64,000 nt of DNA from Liolophura sinensis (lineage: Eukaryota > Mollusca > Polyplacophora > Chitonida > Chitonidae): the NCBI RefSeq assembly GCF_032854445.1, contig NC_088295.1, positions 76,970,028 to 77,034,027 on the forward strand, in the 5' to 3' direction. The notes under the pieces were generated by a model, which saw only the letters and a program-made list of their open reading frames with translations, was not told the DNA's origin and searched no databases. Positions 51,035-63,280 of this stretch are shown one piece after another. Positions within the stretch are counted from its first letter, which is position 1. Each line of letters begins with the position of its first letter. The translations under genes were made by a program, and so were the position numbers.

Positions 51035-53389
51035 AGTGTGTCTGTGTGAAAGCCTTGAAGAGCACACAGCAGAAGTCTATGCTCTTGCAGGTAGTAACAG
51101 AATTTTAGCTGTAGACAATCGTGTACATTGTAGAGCTTAAAACTACACCAAGATGTTACTTTATCATTCCTGCTATCATTCCACTTGTAAATTAGCGAAA
51201 AAAAAATTTACCGAAATATTTTGTAAATATTAGCCCTATTCAAGATTTCAGAAATTTAGTGCCGTATCATGGCTAGACTGAAATTGTTTATACATGTCAA
51301 TCTATTGGGGTCTTATTTCATTCTCTCTGATAACGTCCATTTAGAAAGGATCTATTGACCATAAAAGTAAGATTGGTACTTCGGGACACGAATATCATTT
51401 ATACTATGTGATTGACAAATTGTAAAGAATTATAATTGGTATAATGTTTTTATAAAACTTTTTTTTTATCAAATAACATGTCTGGTCATAAAATAAATAT
51501 TTTATAATATCCAGTTTGTTTGCTTTACTTCTAGATCAGAAGCTTGTTTCGTTATGTCCCACCCCCACTGTATGTGGGTATCCATGGTGGGTTATGGCGC
51601 CCATACTAACATTGTCCTGACAATATTTATCTGATTGGCGTTTTACACCGTACTCGAGAACAATTCACTTATATAATGGAGGCCAGCGTTATGGTGGGAG
51701 AAAACCATGTAAAGCCCGGGGGAAACCTTAACATATACGACCAGAGAGGAAGACAGCATGGGCGACCGCAATGGAAAGCGGCTCTTCGGCCATTGTATGT
51801 CCAGAACTTATTTATTGACTGGTCTTCACCAGATTTGTCGTGGACGAAGTAGATCTTAAAACATTTTCAGCTTTTGGCATTTATTCACCCGTTCGTCTGA
51901 ATTTGAGAATTGGACCAGAAAATAACCTTGCTTGTTTGATAACTGCATAACAGATCGATCGCAGGCCTATTTACCTTATGACGGTATGTATATTGGCATT
52001 ATAAAATGTGTCTTCCTTCGTTTGTATTTCGACATTCCTAGTTTGTCCGCGCAATATATCCCCAGAACCGCTGAGACGAGATTAACGAAACTTGGTTTGT
52101 CGCCTTATAACGAGGATATGCGTGTTCGTCTGTATTTTTGTCAGTGTACAGAACGCAATTAAACTTGTACATGGGGTATCTCCAAAACCGCTGAACTTAA
52201 TTTAATGGAATTTGGATTGATGTTTAATAGTAGAAAACATACGGGAAAGAGCTATTTTAAGTGTGTGCCCTTTCCCCATATATTGTCACATAACTGTGAG
52301 TGGGTGCGACCTCTCCACGATTGCTGAGCAGAATTTAATCTTACACTAACAGCCATAAGAACTGATCAATTATGACATTTGTCCGTCCGCTTGTCCAGCA
52401 GGTTGTCAGTAAGTTGGCAATAAATCAACAGATACTAGTAAGTGACCAGTTAGCTTTTAGAGCAAACCTGTCTTTGTTCATCCGTTTGTCGTTGTGTTAC
52501 CTCTAGCTGACAAGACGTTGCAGCAGACTGATGCATCTCCACAACTATCGATGCAAAGGAATGTCACTTGAATTAACCTAAATTACAAAGCCCTCTTCTA
52601 CTTTGGAGGCATATATATCCATTTGTTGGTTTAAATCGATAACAGGTTTATATTAGCGTTAGTTCACCTTTCTTATCGTTATCATACTCTCTAAAAACTA
52701 CTGTGTACTAGTGGTACACAGTGTTGTGGCAAAAATGCACATCCACATAATTTTGTGTACGAGTTGTACACAAATAGTGTAATTCATGTAAAACATCCAC
52801 AGTGACTTGTGTATATATGTGTGTACCGCTGATACACGTGTGCAAATTTGTATACAATCGTTTTTATAAAGTATCGCTGAAAAATTGTTAATAAACTGTC
52901 ATAACGTGCAATGGACCGATATTTACTGGTCATGCATCAAACTCGGTCTACCGCGGGGTATTTTGTGTCTTTTTGGGGATAGGCTGCCCAGCAAATTTGA
53001 CAATCAGTAGTGTCCGTAACAAGAAGCAACAAGAAATATCAGTGAATTTGACACACGTATGATTCCATCGGCGGATTTTGCAACTCTAATTTTAAGCGAG
53101 ACATTTAGGAAATGTAACGTGCTATTTACAGTCGGCTGATTAGGAAACCGTAAATCTGATAGCTTCAGCCCTTGTTTAAATTGGAAATATGTGCTTTATC
53201 GCCCATATAATCTGGAATACGCGAAAGTTCATTTCATTAGGAGCATACGAAAATCTAGTTATTATATGTATCTGAAACGGTTCATATGACATATTTCAAT
53301 CATGTCACTGAAACTTGTTTTCTTGCAGGTGGAAACTAGAAGTAAAGCAACCTAGTTCAGCTCAGTATGAACCTGTATACCGAATATGA
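48251..53389 (+). CDS. CD225/dispanin (IFITM-like) membrane protein
   Basis: Exons 48251-48515, 49223-49382 and 53329-53389 give 161 residues. Residues 1-60 are a Tyr-, Ser- and Pro-rich cytosolic arm (PWPSQSGSL, YTPSTSTYIL). Then the CD225 core: PDYMGFAICSLIMNPIFGIL as the first membrane segment (about 67-88), a basic loop with RSKDYYFRCKYIKARQYGQF, and a second span FALGGIIVTIIMWILVIASI (about 113-132). This is the layout of dispanins (IFITM, PRRT, SynDIG), which act in membrane fusion and vesicle traffic; the role here is unknown. The third exon adds WKLEVKQPSSAQYEPVYRI, with a Tyr-containing tail, and is followed 93 bp later by AATAAA. If the donor at 49383 is not used, the frame stops at once (TGGTAA, to 49386), giving 142 residues. 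The TTG upstream of 48251 is not needed; ATG at 48251 follows an acceptor. Confidence 0.85.
49625..49813 (+). mobile_element. SINE family A, lacking the head
   Basis: GTGGCTGTGAGTTCAGCTCA to an AAATAAATAAATAAAT tail, with a short duplication of GGCCRTTAGTGGGAAGGTC. It is in the last intron (or long-form 3' UTR) of the CD225 gene. Confidence 0.85.
50989..51029. repeat. (TA)n microsatellite
   Basis: A 41-bp TA run followed by TGTGTGAGTGTGTCTGTGTG. Confidence 0.9.
51624..51780 (-). mobile_element. SINE family A, diverged
   Basis: ATCTGATTGGCGTTTTACAC through GTTATGGTGGGAGAAAACCA to AGAGAGGAAGACAGCATG. Several deletions. Confidence 0.75.
52701..52837. other. Three spaced GTGTAC/GTACAC hairpins
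   Basis: CTGTGTAC-TAGTG-GTACACAG (52701-52721), TTTGTGTAC-GAGTT-GTACACAAA (52752-52774) and GTGTAC-CGCTG-ATACAC (52821-52837). Each has a 5-nt loop. They lie in the last CD225-gene intron. Confidence 0.6.
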
Positions 53390-53481
53390 TGTTGAACCGG
53401 TTTCACGCATATGTATTGCAATCACTTTGTTCGTATACGGACGACTGGCTGGACATCGTAAAGACATAATCCCTTCGACAT

Positions 53482-53487
53482 AATAAA
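53482..53487 (+). terminator. Poly(A) signal of the CD225 gene
   Basis: AATAAA 93 bp after the stop at 53389. Supports the third coding exon as a real terminal exon. Confidence 0.55.
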
Positions 53488-53842
53488 TGTATTCGAGCTA
53501 AAAAGCTAAATAGTCGTGCAAGAATCTCAGGCTGGGGTTAAACCGAACATTTATCACAACTGAGTAGAAATTATCTCCCTTCGCATGTTTGTTCCTTTAC
53601 CTGGTGAAAACAAACATATTTTAGCCCTTGAACTCTGGTGAATATTTGCTGATTTTTTTTTCTTATACACGTGAAGATGGCGCCAGCTTATTATGCCTTA
53701 ATTCGCGGCTTTAAGTTTAAGGGCCAACATTTTTAAATGTGATAACCTCCATCATAGTGTTTCGTCATGCCAATGTTTATGTATGCGTGTATGTATATAT
53801 GTATGTATGCTTCAGGTTTATGTTGTACTTATCAGTTTTTCA

Positions 53843-54122
53843 GTCATTAGATGCATGTGTGCATATACTCTGTCTTCTTGTGGCAGGGCGAGTTTATGCT
53901 GCCATGCCGCAGACACCAGGCATGACACCCCACCAAGTCACATTATACGGACACCGGACCAACCCTTCCTGTTTCCTTACTCGAACCTCTCAGTGCTGAG
54001 CGCCATGCAGGCGAGGGAACAAGTAACATTTTAAAAATCTTTGGTATTTTAGGTATGATCTGACCCGGATTTGATCCCTGGTCTCCCGACCGCTCTAATC
54101 GTTAAACAACCAAAGAGGTCCC
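53843..54122 (-). mobile_element. SINE family B with tRNA-like head
   Basis: The minus-strand 5' end reads GGGACCTCTTTGGTTGTTTA, an A-box-like start, then GACCAGGGATCAAATCCGGG, a B-box-like segment, then body shared with 34845-35105 (GCGCTCAGCACTGAGAGG, CCTGCCACAAGAAGACAGAG). The 3' tail is lost. The open frame at 53739-53999 is inside this element. Confidence 0.65.
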
Positions 54123-54367
54123 AGATGTCAATGAAACCTGGGAGTTCTATTCAAGTCAAACGCCAGTGATTATTTGATACTTGGTCAAGCAAATCCTGGC
54201 GATCGAAAGCCTGTATGCGTCAGTGCCGTATTCAAAGTACTTGTCAAGAAAATAAACGGCATCTCGAACTCAAAGACCCGTCCCATTTCGCGCTTGCAGC
54301 TTTTATGCAGTGTGTGCAAGTAACTTATACTTGATGACAAGGCTTCAAGACAAGGTCAGTACATAAT

Positions 54368-54462
54368 TTATTTTTTTCATTGGTGTTCTACGCCGTGCTC
54401 AAGAATATTTCACTTATATGAAAGCGGCCATCATTATGGTGGGAGGAAACCGGGCAGAGCAG
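54368..54462 (-). mobile_element. SINE family A, 3' portion
   Basis: TTTTCATTGGTGTTCTACGC to GGGAGGAAACCGGGCAGAGC, then unrelated sequence. Confidence 0.8.
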
Positions 54463-56491
54463 TACATAAAATACGGCAGTCAATTCGACAAAGCACCGAC
54501 GATGGAACACTCATTCGTGTTACTAACTGTGCTTATGTTGCCAAACCTGACCTCCTTATATGCAGTACTTTTTGAGATACAAACCCCGCCATCTACGACA
54601 CCGATGCTCGGGGTAAGACATAAGCCTATGCCATTGTCTTATGGCAGTCAACTAGGTGTAACATTATAAAATTCCTGTTTTCAAAAATTTCACGTACAAA
54701 TTAACTTCCATGGTAACCTAGGTTTTTGGTAATACATTACAGTTAAATACAGATTTGTCCGTGTTTTTTAAAACACGCTTTAGGATACAAGTAATTCACT
54801 CACTCGGTACCAAAGAAATTAACGCCAAGAAAGGTCATTCCATGCTTGTCATATTTAGTGTGTATTGAATACATAACTAAATATTTAAAAGAACTGCCTG
54901 CAGTATTTTCTGTGAAAATATATAATTTTTATTAATGTTATTTTTCATGTGAATACATGCTTTGAATATTATCACAAACTGATCAACAACTGCACAAATC
55001 ATAACAAGGTGAAGATGAAAATATTGTACGTATTAGCATCGGATACACACCAACACCAGTCGTAAAAACTGTACTAAGTGGTAATGGCTGCTTGCCTACA
55101 CCCAAACAATAACAAAAATCTAGTGCTCAAGCTTTAAACCATGACATTACTTACAGATGAATGGTACGATGTGAATGAAAAATGAATACTTGCGCCTAAA
55201 TAAATGTCAGTTGCATACCTTATAGTTATCAAACATTTATACAATGTGCTATTCATTACAATGGAATGATAATATGAACGATATCTTGATGTGTGCTATC
55301 TTGAACAAGCCAAAAACTGACAGAAGTAACCCTTATCTCAACTAAGTACAACTAATAAATGCTATTAACCAGATATGCAGGCTGCAAAATTTTCCCAATC
55401 ATTTCCTTTTGAACTTTTCAAGTTCATAGTTTCTTACGTTTTACATCTGCTAAATTGATTTACTTTATGGAAGTATGATAAGGGAAAATAACTCGCTGAT
55501 TCATTACGTATCTGAATTATTAATGGACTGTTCTGGCTCATAATTCTTACTGTTACAATCACACAACTAGTCAAATATGTTTACACATAAGGTACAATAT
55601 AACTCAACAAGTAGTACTCACTGCATAAACATCCTCCATTAAACATTTTAACCATACACATTAGATTAATAAATTAATACAGTCTTTAGCTTTTTCACCA
55701 GCCTGCTGGTAATATCTTTTCCTGTAAAATACATAAACATGTGCTGTGGATGGTTATCACCCATGAATTCCAAACATTATCATAAATGTGCTGGTTTAAG
55801 AAACACATTATAACAATTATCTCTTCCACATCAAGACTGGATCACAAGGTTGGATAACCACATGACAGCCGAGACCTACAATAGCATTTACATCTACAAA
55901 CACAAGAAACTTTGACACACAGGATTTCCAAGTTCACTCCACTTGAGTAGCACACAATTACTTTATACAAATCAAGTATAGTACTATCCCACCCACCCCA
56001 AACACCAAACCGAGCTGTTTACATCCTTCCTTTGCCAACCTTGATAAATGATAACATGTAAGCCAACATAAAACTGATTCGACATTAGGAAAACAAAGGC
56101 AGGCTTGAGTGAAAACATTCCACGTAAAGAAATGTTCATAGCACTTTTTAGTTCACGGATGTCTGTTGGAATGAATGCGCCTCTGAAGACTTGGCATCAT
56201 AATGTATAATGCACTGGTATTTCCACTCCATAATCAATTGCAGCACCTTACTGGCCTCGACTTTTTACTGAGCGATATGTAACAAAACGAGAAATGAATA
56301 AGATTCACGGTAGAAGACAGGATAGTATTTGCTAGTTTAACATGTAAACAGAACCACTAATGAATTTCACAACAATGATCACCAGCTATAGGAGCTACAA
56401 AATACTTCAGTCTTTCCAAAATCGAAGTTTAATCATTAATCCCTAGGATCTGTTCTTTCTGTCAACAAAGTAAACAAAAAACACATTCTTC
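54463..56491 (-). other. Probable 3' UTR and flank of the CNC gene
   Basis: No SINE or tandem repeat in about 2 kb, in contrast to the rest of the window, which fits a transcribed 3' UTR. An AATAAA on minus lies at 54928-54933, about 1.56 kb after the stop. No other gene is seen. Confidence 0.4.
54928..54933 (-). terminator. Candidate poly(A) signal of the CNC gene
   Basis: AATAAA on the minus strand in an AT-rich context between the convergent CNC and CD225 genes. Hexamer match only. Confidence 0.3.
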
Positions 56492-59400
56492 TCACTTCTT
56501 CTCTTTCTTTTTGCGTCCTGGCTCTTTTCTCTGCGAATGATCTGCAGTGGTATTACGTGGCACCAGGAAGACGTTACCATCACTGGTTTCTTGGAGGGAG
56601 AACTCGCTAGGATCGTAGGGTTGGCCATGGTCATCCCTGAGTGACTGGAACACTTCTTGATAAAGCTGGTTATATCTCCCCTTCATATCACGCGTCTGCT
56701 TGTCGATAAGGTACCGTTCATGCTGCAATTTGTCTCGTGTTGCCTTCAGGCTATTCAAGTCATCTTCAAGTGTTGTAATGGAGTCAAGCTTTCGTTTCCG
56801 ACAGTTCTGAGCAGCCACTTTGTTTTTACCCCTCCTGCGTATGTCGCGTATCAGCTGCAATTGTGGTTCTGACAGCTTGTATTTAGACATCAGCTCATTG
56901 AATTCATCAACTGGAGCTCCTATTATAGTCTGCACTGACATGGGTAGCTTCATCTCCAGTGCCCTTTTCTCATCCCTGGAGTGAGGGCCTTTCTGACGGG
57001 GTTTGCTGGATGTTGCTTTGGCCACATCCTTAGGCTGTGCCCCAGGCTGTAGTGGGTAAGAATGGTTGTGTTGGACCTGATTCAGGTCTGCAGGTTGAAA
57101 GCCATGAGTCTCATTGGAAGAGGAGGAGTAATTTGTCTGGCCACTGTAGTCACCTGTATCATACGGGCTGTAACTATAGCTGAAATCATCAGGGTCATAT
57201 TTGCCGAGTTTGGAGCTACCAGATGTGTCAAACTCTGTCCCTCCTGTAGCACCCTCTACACCATCAAAAGGAGACACTGACCCCAAGGTACTTGTCTCAT
57301 TGAAGTCCTAAAATAAACATGTCTCTAATTAGAACACCATGCATGATTCAGTGAAAGCGAAAGAACAAGTACATGAGCTTCTGGTAATCAAATTACAATT
57401 AGAGATGCATATAGTACATGCCTCAATCTTAAAATTCAAATGAACAATGTTTAACATAATTTCACTAAAAGCCTGAGATTATTATGAAAAAGGGATCAAC
57501 TGTTGCTTTTCTCTTCATGTTTCTCAAAAAGTACATAATTAACAACAGTCTAACTCCAAACTGGCACATTCAACCTACCTGTATTGGAGATGCCATACTA
57601 CCCATAGAGGACACTGCAGAGTCACTACTAGTCTCATCAGCCATTTGAAGACACTGCAGACCTTTAAGAATAGATGACAAAAAGACTCATCAGATTACAG
57701 TATAAAACAAGTAGCCAACCAGAACATTCAAAGTGAGAAAATTTATTAAAAAAAAAAGATTAAAAGTTAATCACTCTCAAAATGATACTGCAGAAGAGTT
57801 CAACAATAGAGGCATATCTTGCAGCTTGCAAATTTATAAACATGAACAATTCAAATATCTGAGCTATGAAACAGAGTTAAATATGTTGAAATGCAATTAA
57901 AAGAACTATTAACTTTGTGACTGATTTGAAGTCTAAAATACATATACTTTTTTACCTATTCCAACAGGCTGTTAGAATTTTGAAATATGTGCTGGGAGTC
58001 CAATTGGAAAAGGAAGAGGAAAGAGACATGTTTAATTGAAATGGTTTATTATAAATCTCTTTACACACTGTGTGCTAACTTACATTTTTGTTTTATGCCA
58101 GAGATCCATTGATAGGATTTGACTTCAACCAGACATGAATCCAGCAAAACAAAACTCACTGTCAGTTAGCTCCATATCATCCACATCTAGAGTGATGTTA
58201 TCCAGCTCTGAATCGGCCAGCAAGTCAGGGAGAAGGTCCTCCACTCCATCCAGAGGATCTGTCTGGTTCATTGGGGTTGTCATGTTGGGAAACAGCACAT
58301 CACCGGTGTTCCACACAACTGGACTTGCCATTCCTGCTTGGGGCATGGTGTTGTTGGTGTATGGGTCACCAGGTGGGAGGAAGGCTACAAAAAAAAAAAA
58401 CAATTCTCAGATCAGCTATTAACAGCTGGAAGCATAATAGCCCAATAGTGCATTCATATCCCAGTTCCTTTGTATTACTAATCATTTCCAATACAAAGAC
58501 AGCATACTGAACAATTCTATAAAGTTTGCCTGGAGTCTTTGGACTTCTAAAATGGTCACTTCACACTGGGCTCTTAACCTTAAACCTTCTGAAAAGACAG
58601 ACTATGCTCAAAGCTTTAATGACAACATTATAGTTGCCATCAAACTGAGGAATTCTGAATATCTACTTATATTCCTGCCTGTAGAAGAGACTTAACTAAA
58701 TTCTCAAAATTATCATGCTAAACAGAACTGTAAAGCCATCACCATTAATCACAGATACATCCATTTCCTGAATTATGCATAATGATATTCCAAAAACAAA
58801 TAACAAAGACAGCCTATAAATCAATCTTTACTTTCATATGATTTGATTTTGAACAGAAAACAAACCAGTAAAAGTGTTCCGAGTTCTTGTAAAATACAAT
58901 CACTACTGTCCACAGTATATAACAAACCGATTTCTTTGATTGGGGTTTACACCATACTCATTTATACACAACACCAAGTTCAGGTTCAGTATGATGTATC
59001 GAATATTTGATAGTGACATACTGTTATTTTGGAACTGTTGAATAGGAACTGAAGAGTTGATGATAGGTTGAGGCAATGTGGCATTTTGGAGGAGAACACT
59101 GTTGTCTTCAGATGGTAACATGTCCACAGGACTCATTTCTGCAGTATCCATTGGCTCCGAGTTGGAGCTGGACGTGCCATTGGGGTACAGCACACTGACC
59201 AAATCGTCCAAGCACTGCTGTAAGTCTGCCTGGCGCTGAGCGTCATCCTCGCTAGGTACCTAAAGCATACAAGTTTTCTTAGGATGAGCATATACATAAA
59301 ACCACTGCCTTTTATATCTATGTGACAACATTTACCATCTACTTAACATAATATCACTTTCATAAATTTTCTAAAACCCACATTACCATCAAATACAAAT

Positions 59401-62400
59401 GAACATATTGTTTCACCCAAAGATCATTAGATTTCAGAGGTGAGGAGATGTATGTATGTATGTATGCATGTATATATAACAATAAGCTTACCACTCCATT
59501 AACCTCTGTGTTATTAAATCCTAGACTGGTCTCAATCAGGTCATCAATGTCTGCCTGTGCATTTCCCAGGTAACTGCTATTTATGTTTGTCACATTCTCA
59601 ATATAATCTTCTAAAGTCCCGTCAGGTAAAGGTGCAACACCATCTAAGATGCGAAAAGCTTCATCAAATGACAAGTCCTGGGAAGAAAAACATACTTCTC
59701 AGTTGTGCAAAGCACAAAGTCAGAATATCAATTCAACTATCATTTCATCTTTCAATCTTTAGCTGAACAAATATTTGTAAATCAAACTTACAAAGATTTA
59801 CATATTTCTTTGACGAGGGTTCTACTCCATACTCAAGAATGATTCACTTGTACAATGGCAGCCAGCATTATGGTGGGAGAAACCCCGGCAGAGCCCTAGA
59901 GAAACCCATGACCATCCGCAGGTTTATGCCACACCTTCCCACGTACGGCTGGAGAGGAAGCCAGCATGAGCTGGACTTGAACACACTGTGACAGCCCTGG
60001 TCGCTGTTACTCGCCTCACCACGGAGGCCCCATTTCATAAAGATGAAGATCAATGAACATAATACCAATTATTGTTAAACATATCCACACAACTTCATGA
60101 GCAATTATATGCAAACATGGGTGTGCCACTGCACTTATAACCAACAAAAACATAATACTTTAAGTCTAATTGCAACACAAATCCGAAAGAAATAAGAGAA
60201 CATTTAAATGAAAAGGAAGTGACATGCAAAACAAGCTGTATTCTCACCTGCTCACTTGTGTTGGGCTGTAATTCCTGATGAGAAACTGAAGTATTGATGG
60301 AGCTGTTCACAGGGATCCATTCACCTGTAAAACAGGAATATTGTAACAGTCTATTACTTAATTATTAATGGGTATCAGAGCATCCTCTGTTTGAGAACTA
60401 AGAAAACACTCGTGGAACCCTGTTCAATGAAGTTTAACTGAGCCAACAGGCTGGACTAAATACATGTTACAAAGAAAAATGTTTTACCATGGTAGATTCA
60501 CTGATTGAACAGAACCTGAGATAGCTATCTAAAAGTTGGAACAAAGAACAGTACAAGTTTTTTTTTTCCATTCACTGGATGGGTATTTTTTTTCCCAATA
60601 CTGGTCACTGAATGGAACAAAAAAGTCAACAGTTAACTTACCTGTTTCCCCATCTTGGATATAGTTTTGTGTAAGCCAAGTTTGTGCCTGCTGTCTTCTC
60701 TCCTGTTCTAGCTTGTACTGAATCAGCTCAAGTTCTTTTTGCTGGAAAGCAAGTGTATGATAGTGACTAAACACTGAAAACAAATATTACCACATCAAAA
60801 AAAGAACACAGACTTTACATAAACTTTCCACTGTTTTAAAATATAATTCAATGTACCTTCTAATAATTTTACCTACCTTCTGCTAGAAATACCCATGAAA
60901 TCATTATTGAAATACTACATAAAATAACAAGGTTGAGAGGCCTATCTCTTTTAACGATTAAATTTTACCACCAATGCCCTGAAAATCATCATACCTTTTC
61001 TCTTTGTTTCTGCAGCTCAATCTCCCGTTCTCGCTCTAGTTCTCTTCGTAAGTTCAAATCGAACACTTCCTTTCCGATACCCAAATCTATATCCTGGCGC
61101 CAAAGAGTTTCTATCAAGTCCATGTCCTGAAATACAAAAAATCAAAACTCATAAATCAAATGAGTGAGATCTGCAGTTTAATACACTGATGCAAAATAAA
61201 TATGTGCACACATAAACCTGATTTGTTTTGAGCTTTGTAGTGAGATTATCTGACCTATTCATCTCACAACATCCAATATATGTTCACGGACTACTAACTT
61301 CAGATGGCCAAATTTACCACTTTTCACTTCACCAAGGGGTTAAAGGTAAATGCTCTTCATATGACAATACAACCAGCAAAGTAGAATTTGTCACTTGACC
61401 ACTGTAAACTCTGGAGAGTTCAAATTCAAAATGCACCTTACCTAATAGCTCGAAGTAACAAGAGTTACCCACTGGCATAACCCAAAGATAAGGTATATCC
61501 ATATTATCAGATATTTTAAAAAGCTATGCATTTTATGGTGACAACATTTCTTGGCTTTCTTTGGCTCCATTGCAACCACTATCACACTGCATTTAACACA
61601 GTGAAATCACCAAACATATAACAATCACACGAGACAATCCACTGTCATCTGAATGTATGTCCTCAATATGGTGATCTTACCCCAAACAAAGGAAACCCTT
61701 ATCACAGTACATGTATATTGTCCATATGTACATTGTCCATCTCATCCTATGTCTCAAACTTCATGCACAGCACTGCAATCTACACTTTAGACGAATATTT
61801 CTATTTCACATGCATAGTTGTCCACAACAAAATATCTTAAAAAACAGTCTGTAAATAAGTCGGCAGAGTTCAATTGACCATTAGCTATATTAAGCCTGTT
61901 TGTAGATCTGCTGTCTTCTTCAGCAGTCTCTTACATATTGTAAACTACTATTGTGCTTTTAGAATGTTGGTATTGAGGCAGTGAGGCATAGCATATCTGA
62001 CTATTTTGAGGCTTTCTTTATTTCTTTTTTTTGGCTTGTTACCACAAATATCCACACTTCTTTGTCTGGTCACCTGCTGAAAACAGGTGCTGTTTGCTCA
62101 GAAAAAACATGGCTGAAAAAAACAGTCCTTTACAAAAATAATTTGCATAAATATACGACTATTAGTTCATAATAGAGGTAACACAAATGACAACTTAATA
62201 CCCCACATGTACACTAGCACAAGGCAGTAAAATTACAGCTAACAGAAAGCTTTAACTTTTGTTCGGATAAACCGCCATGGCCTTTGCACTATATAATATT
62301 GTTAGCTCACTCATGTCCAGTGACAGGTTATGTTTCATTACCCTCTGATACTAGTATTAAAAATATTTGATCAGGTATTATTTACTACATGTATTAGACT

Positions 62401-63280
62401 TGATTAGTTATTAACACCGTACCTAAGAATTTTTTAATTCCCCAGTTTCATGTGTACAGTAAACAACACTGCCAATGGCAAACAGACCTTTGGCATGAAA
62501 CACTACTGAAAAACATTAACTAACAAAACATGATATGACTTTCACAAGATGTGTTTAAGAGGATATTGATTATATTTTATCTGAAATGTACATATTGCCT
62601 TAACCTTGCGGTCACCAATTTCACACCCACATATAAATATATTAACAAATTGAGCCAATTGTAGATTTTACCTCGTTAGTCAAATCAGCTGCTGTCACTG
62701 TGCTCTCCAAAAATGGATCCGAAAACACATGGTGTACAGGCTGTAAAGCAAAGGCTCCTTCCAGGCCATCATGTTCTCCTGGGTTACTATCTGGTGGCCC
62801 AGTTTCGGAGCTATCACCAAGGTCTACATTGTTATTGACATCCTCAGTTTGTGATGCAGAGGACTCTAATGCTGCATCACTTGCTGCTGATTCCGGAGGA
62901 TTTAATGTCTGCGTCTGAGTCTCTGCACTTGACGCATGGTGCACAAACGTAGCTGGTGGATTGACCAAAAACGCATTAATATCTGTACTGATTCCATGGA
63001 ACCTTCGAAATCGACTTAAACACCTTAGTTCACCAAGCACACTTGTAGACAAATATTCAGTCTCTATATTCTTCGGATGAATGCTATATCCCCCAACACT
63101 GTTTATCAAGTTGTTGTGAAAGTTTGTTTGAGTGTAAGCCGTACTAGTCCCAAGAATAATATCATGAATTTCAGGATAATTAATTAAGCTGTTATTCAAG
63201 TACTGATTAATGTCAGTTCTCAGCAAACTAAGAATTAATGCGATGGAAATCAATCCATCTGCGAAGTACTGTTTGATCAT
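56492..63280 (-). CDS. NFE2L1-like: CNC-bZIP transcription factor, NFE2L1/NRF1-like (9 exons)
   Basis: Exons: 62672-63280, 60995-61126, 60642-60741, 60248-60324, 59492-59677, 59022-59259, 58160-58384, 57579-57661, 56492-57307; all phases join to give 821 residues (human NFE2L1, about 770). The N-terminus is an NRF1-type ER anchor ([20 protein letters not shown]) followed by YTQTNFHNN and YSIHPKN. Exon 2 has the DLG Keap1 motif ([15 protein letters not shown]). ETGE is assembled across the exon 3/4 junction (DGETG|EWIP). Exons 4-7 carry at least 14 N-glycosylation sequons, like the NST domain of NRF1. Exon 9 has the CNC box and basic region ([17 protein letters not shown], about 707-724), a leucine zipper, and a C-terminal VFLVPRN. 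Such factors pair with small Maf proteins on antioxidant elements and control oxidative-stress and proteasome genes. The protein combines NRF1 and NRF2 features, as expected of an ancestral single CNC gene. Confidence 0.94.
58936..58972 (-). mobile_element. SINE family A scrap in a CNC intron
   Basis: CTTTGATTGGGGTTTACACC then ATACTCATTTATAC; only the extreme 3' part survives, just downstream of exon 6. Confidence 0.45.
59806..60030 (-). mobile_element. SINE family A, near full length, in a CNC intron
   Basis: TTCTACTCCATACTCAAGAA through CAGCATTATGGTGGGAGAAA and CAGCATGAGCTGGACTTGAA to CCACGGAGGCCCC. It lies in the intron between exons 4 and 5 in the same orientation as the gene. Confidence 0.88.
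61127..62671 (-). other. CNC-gene intron 1, nothing recognised
   Basis: AT-rich intron between the ER-anchor exon and the DLG exon. No alternative first exon with a convincing start was found, though a short NRF2-like isoform start could lie here. A weak SINE scrap may occur near 62399-62440. Confidence 0.4.

Noticed and set aside
53739-54034. Overlapping plus-strand frames as a small gene
   Set aside because: They fall within the family B SINE on the opposite strand.
56443-56872. Plus-strand and alternative frames over the CNC bZIP exon
   Set aside because: Shadows of the real minus-strand reading frame, which carries the conserved bZIP motif.
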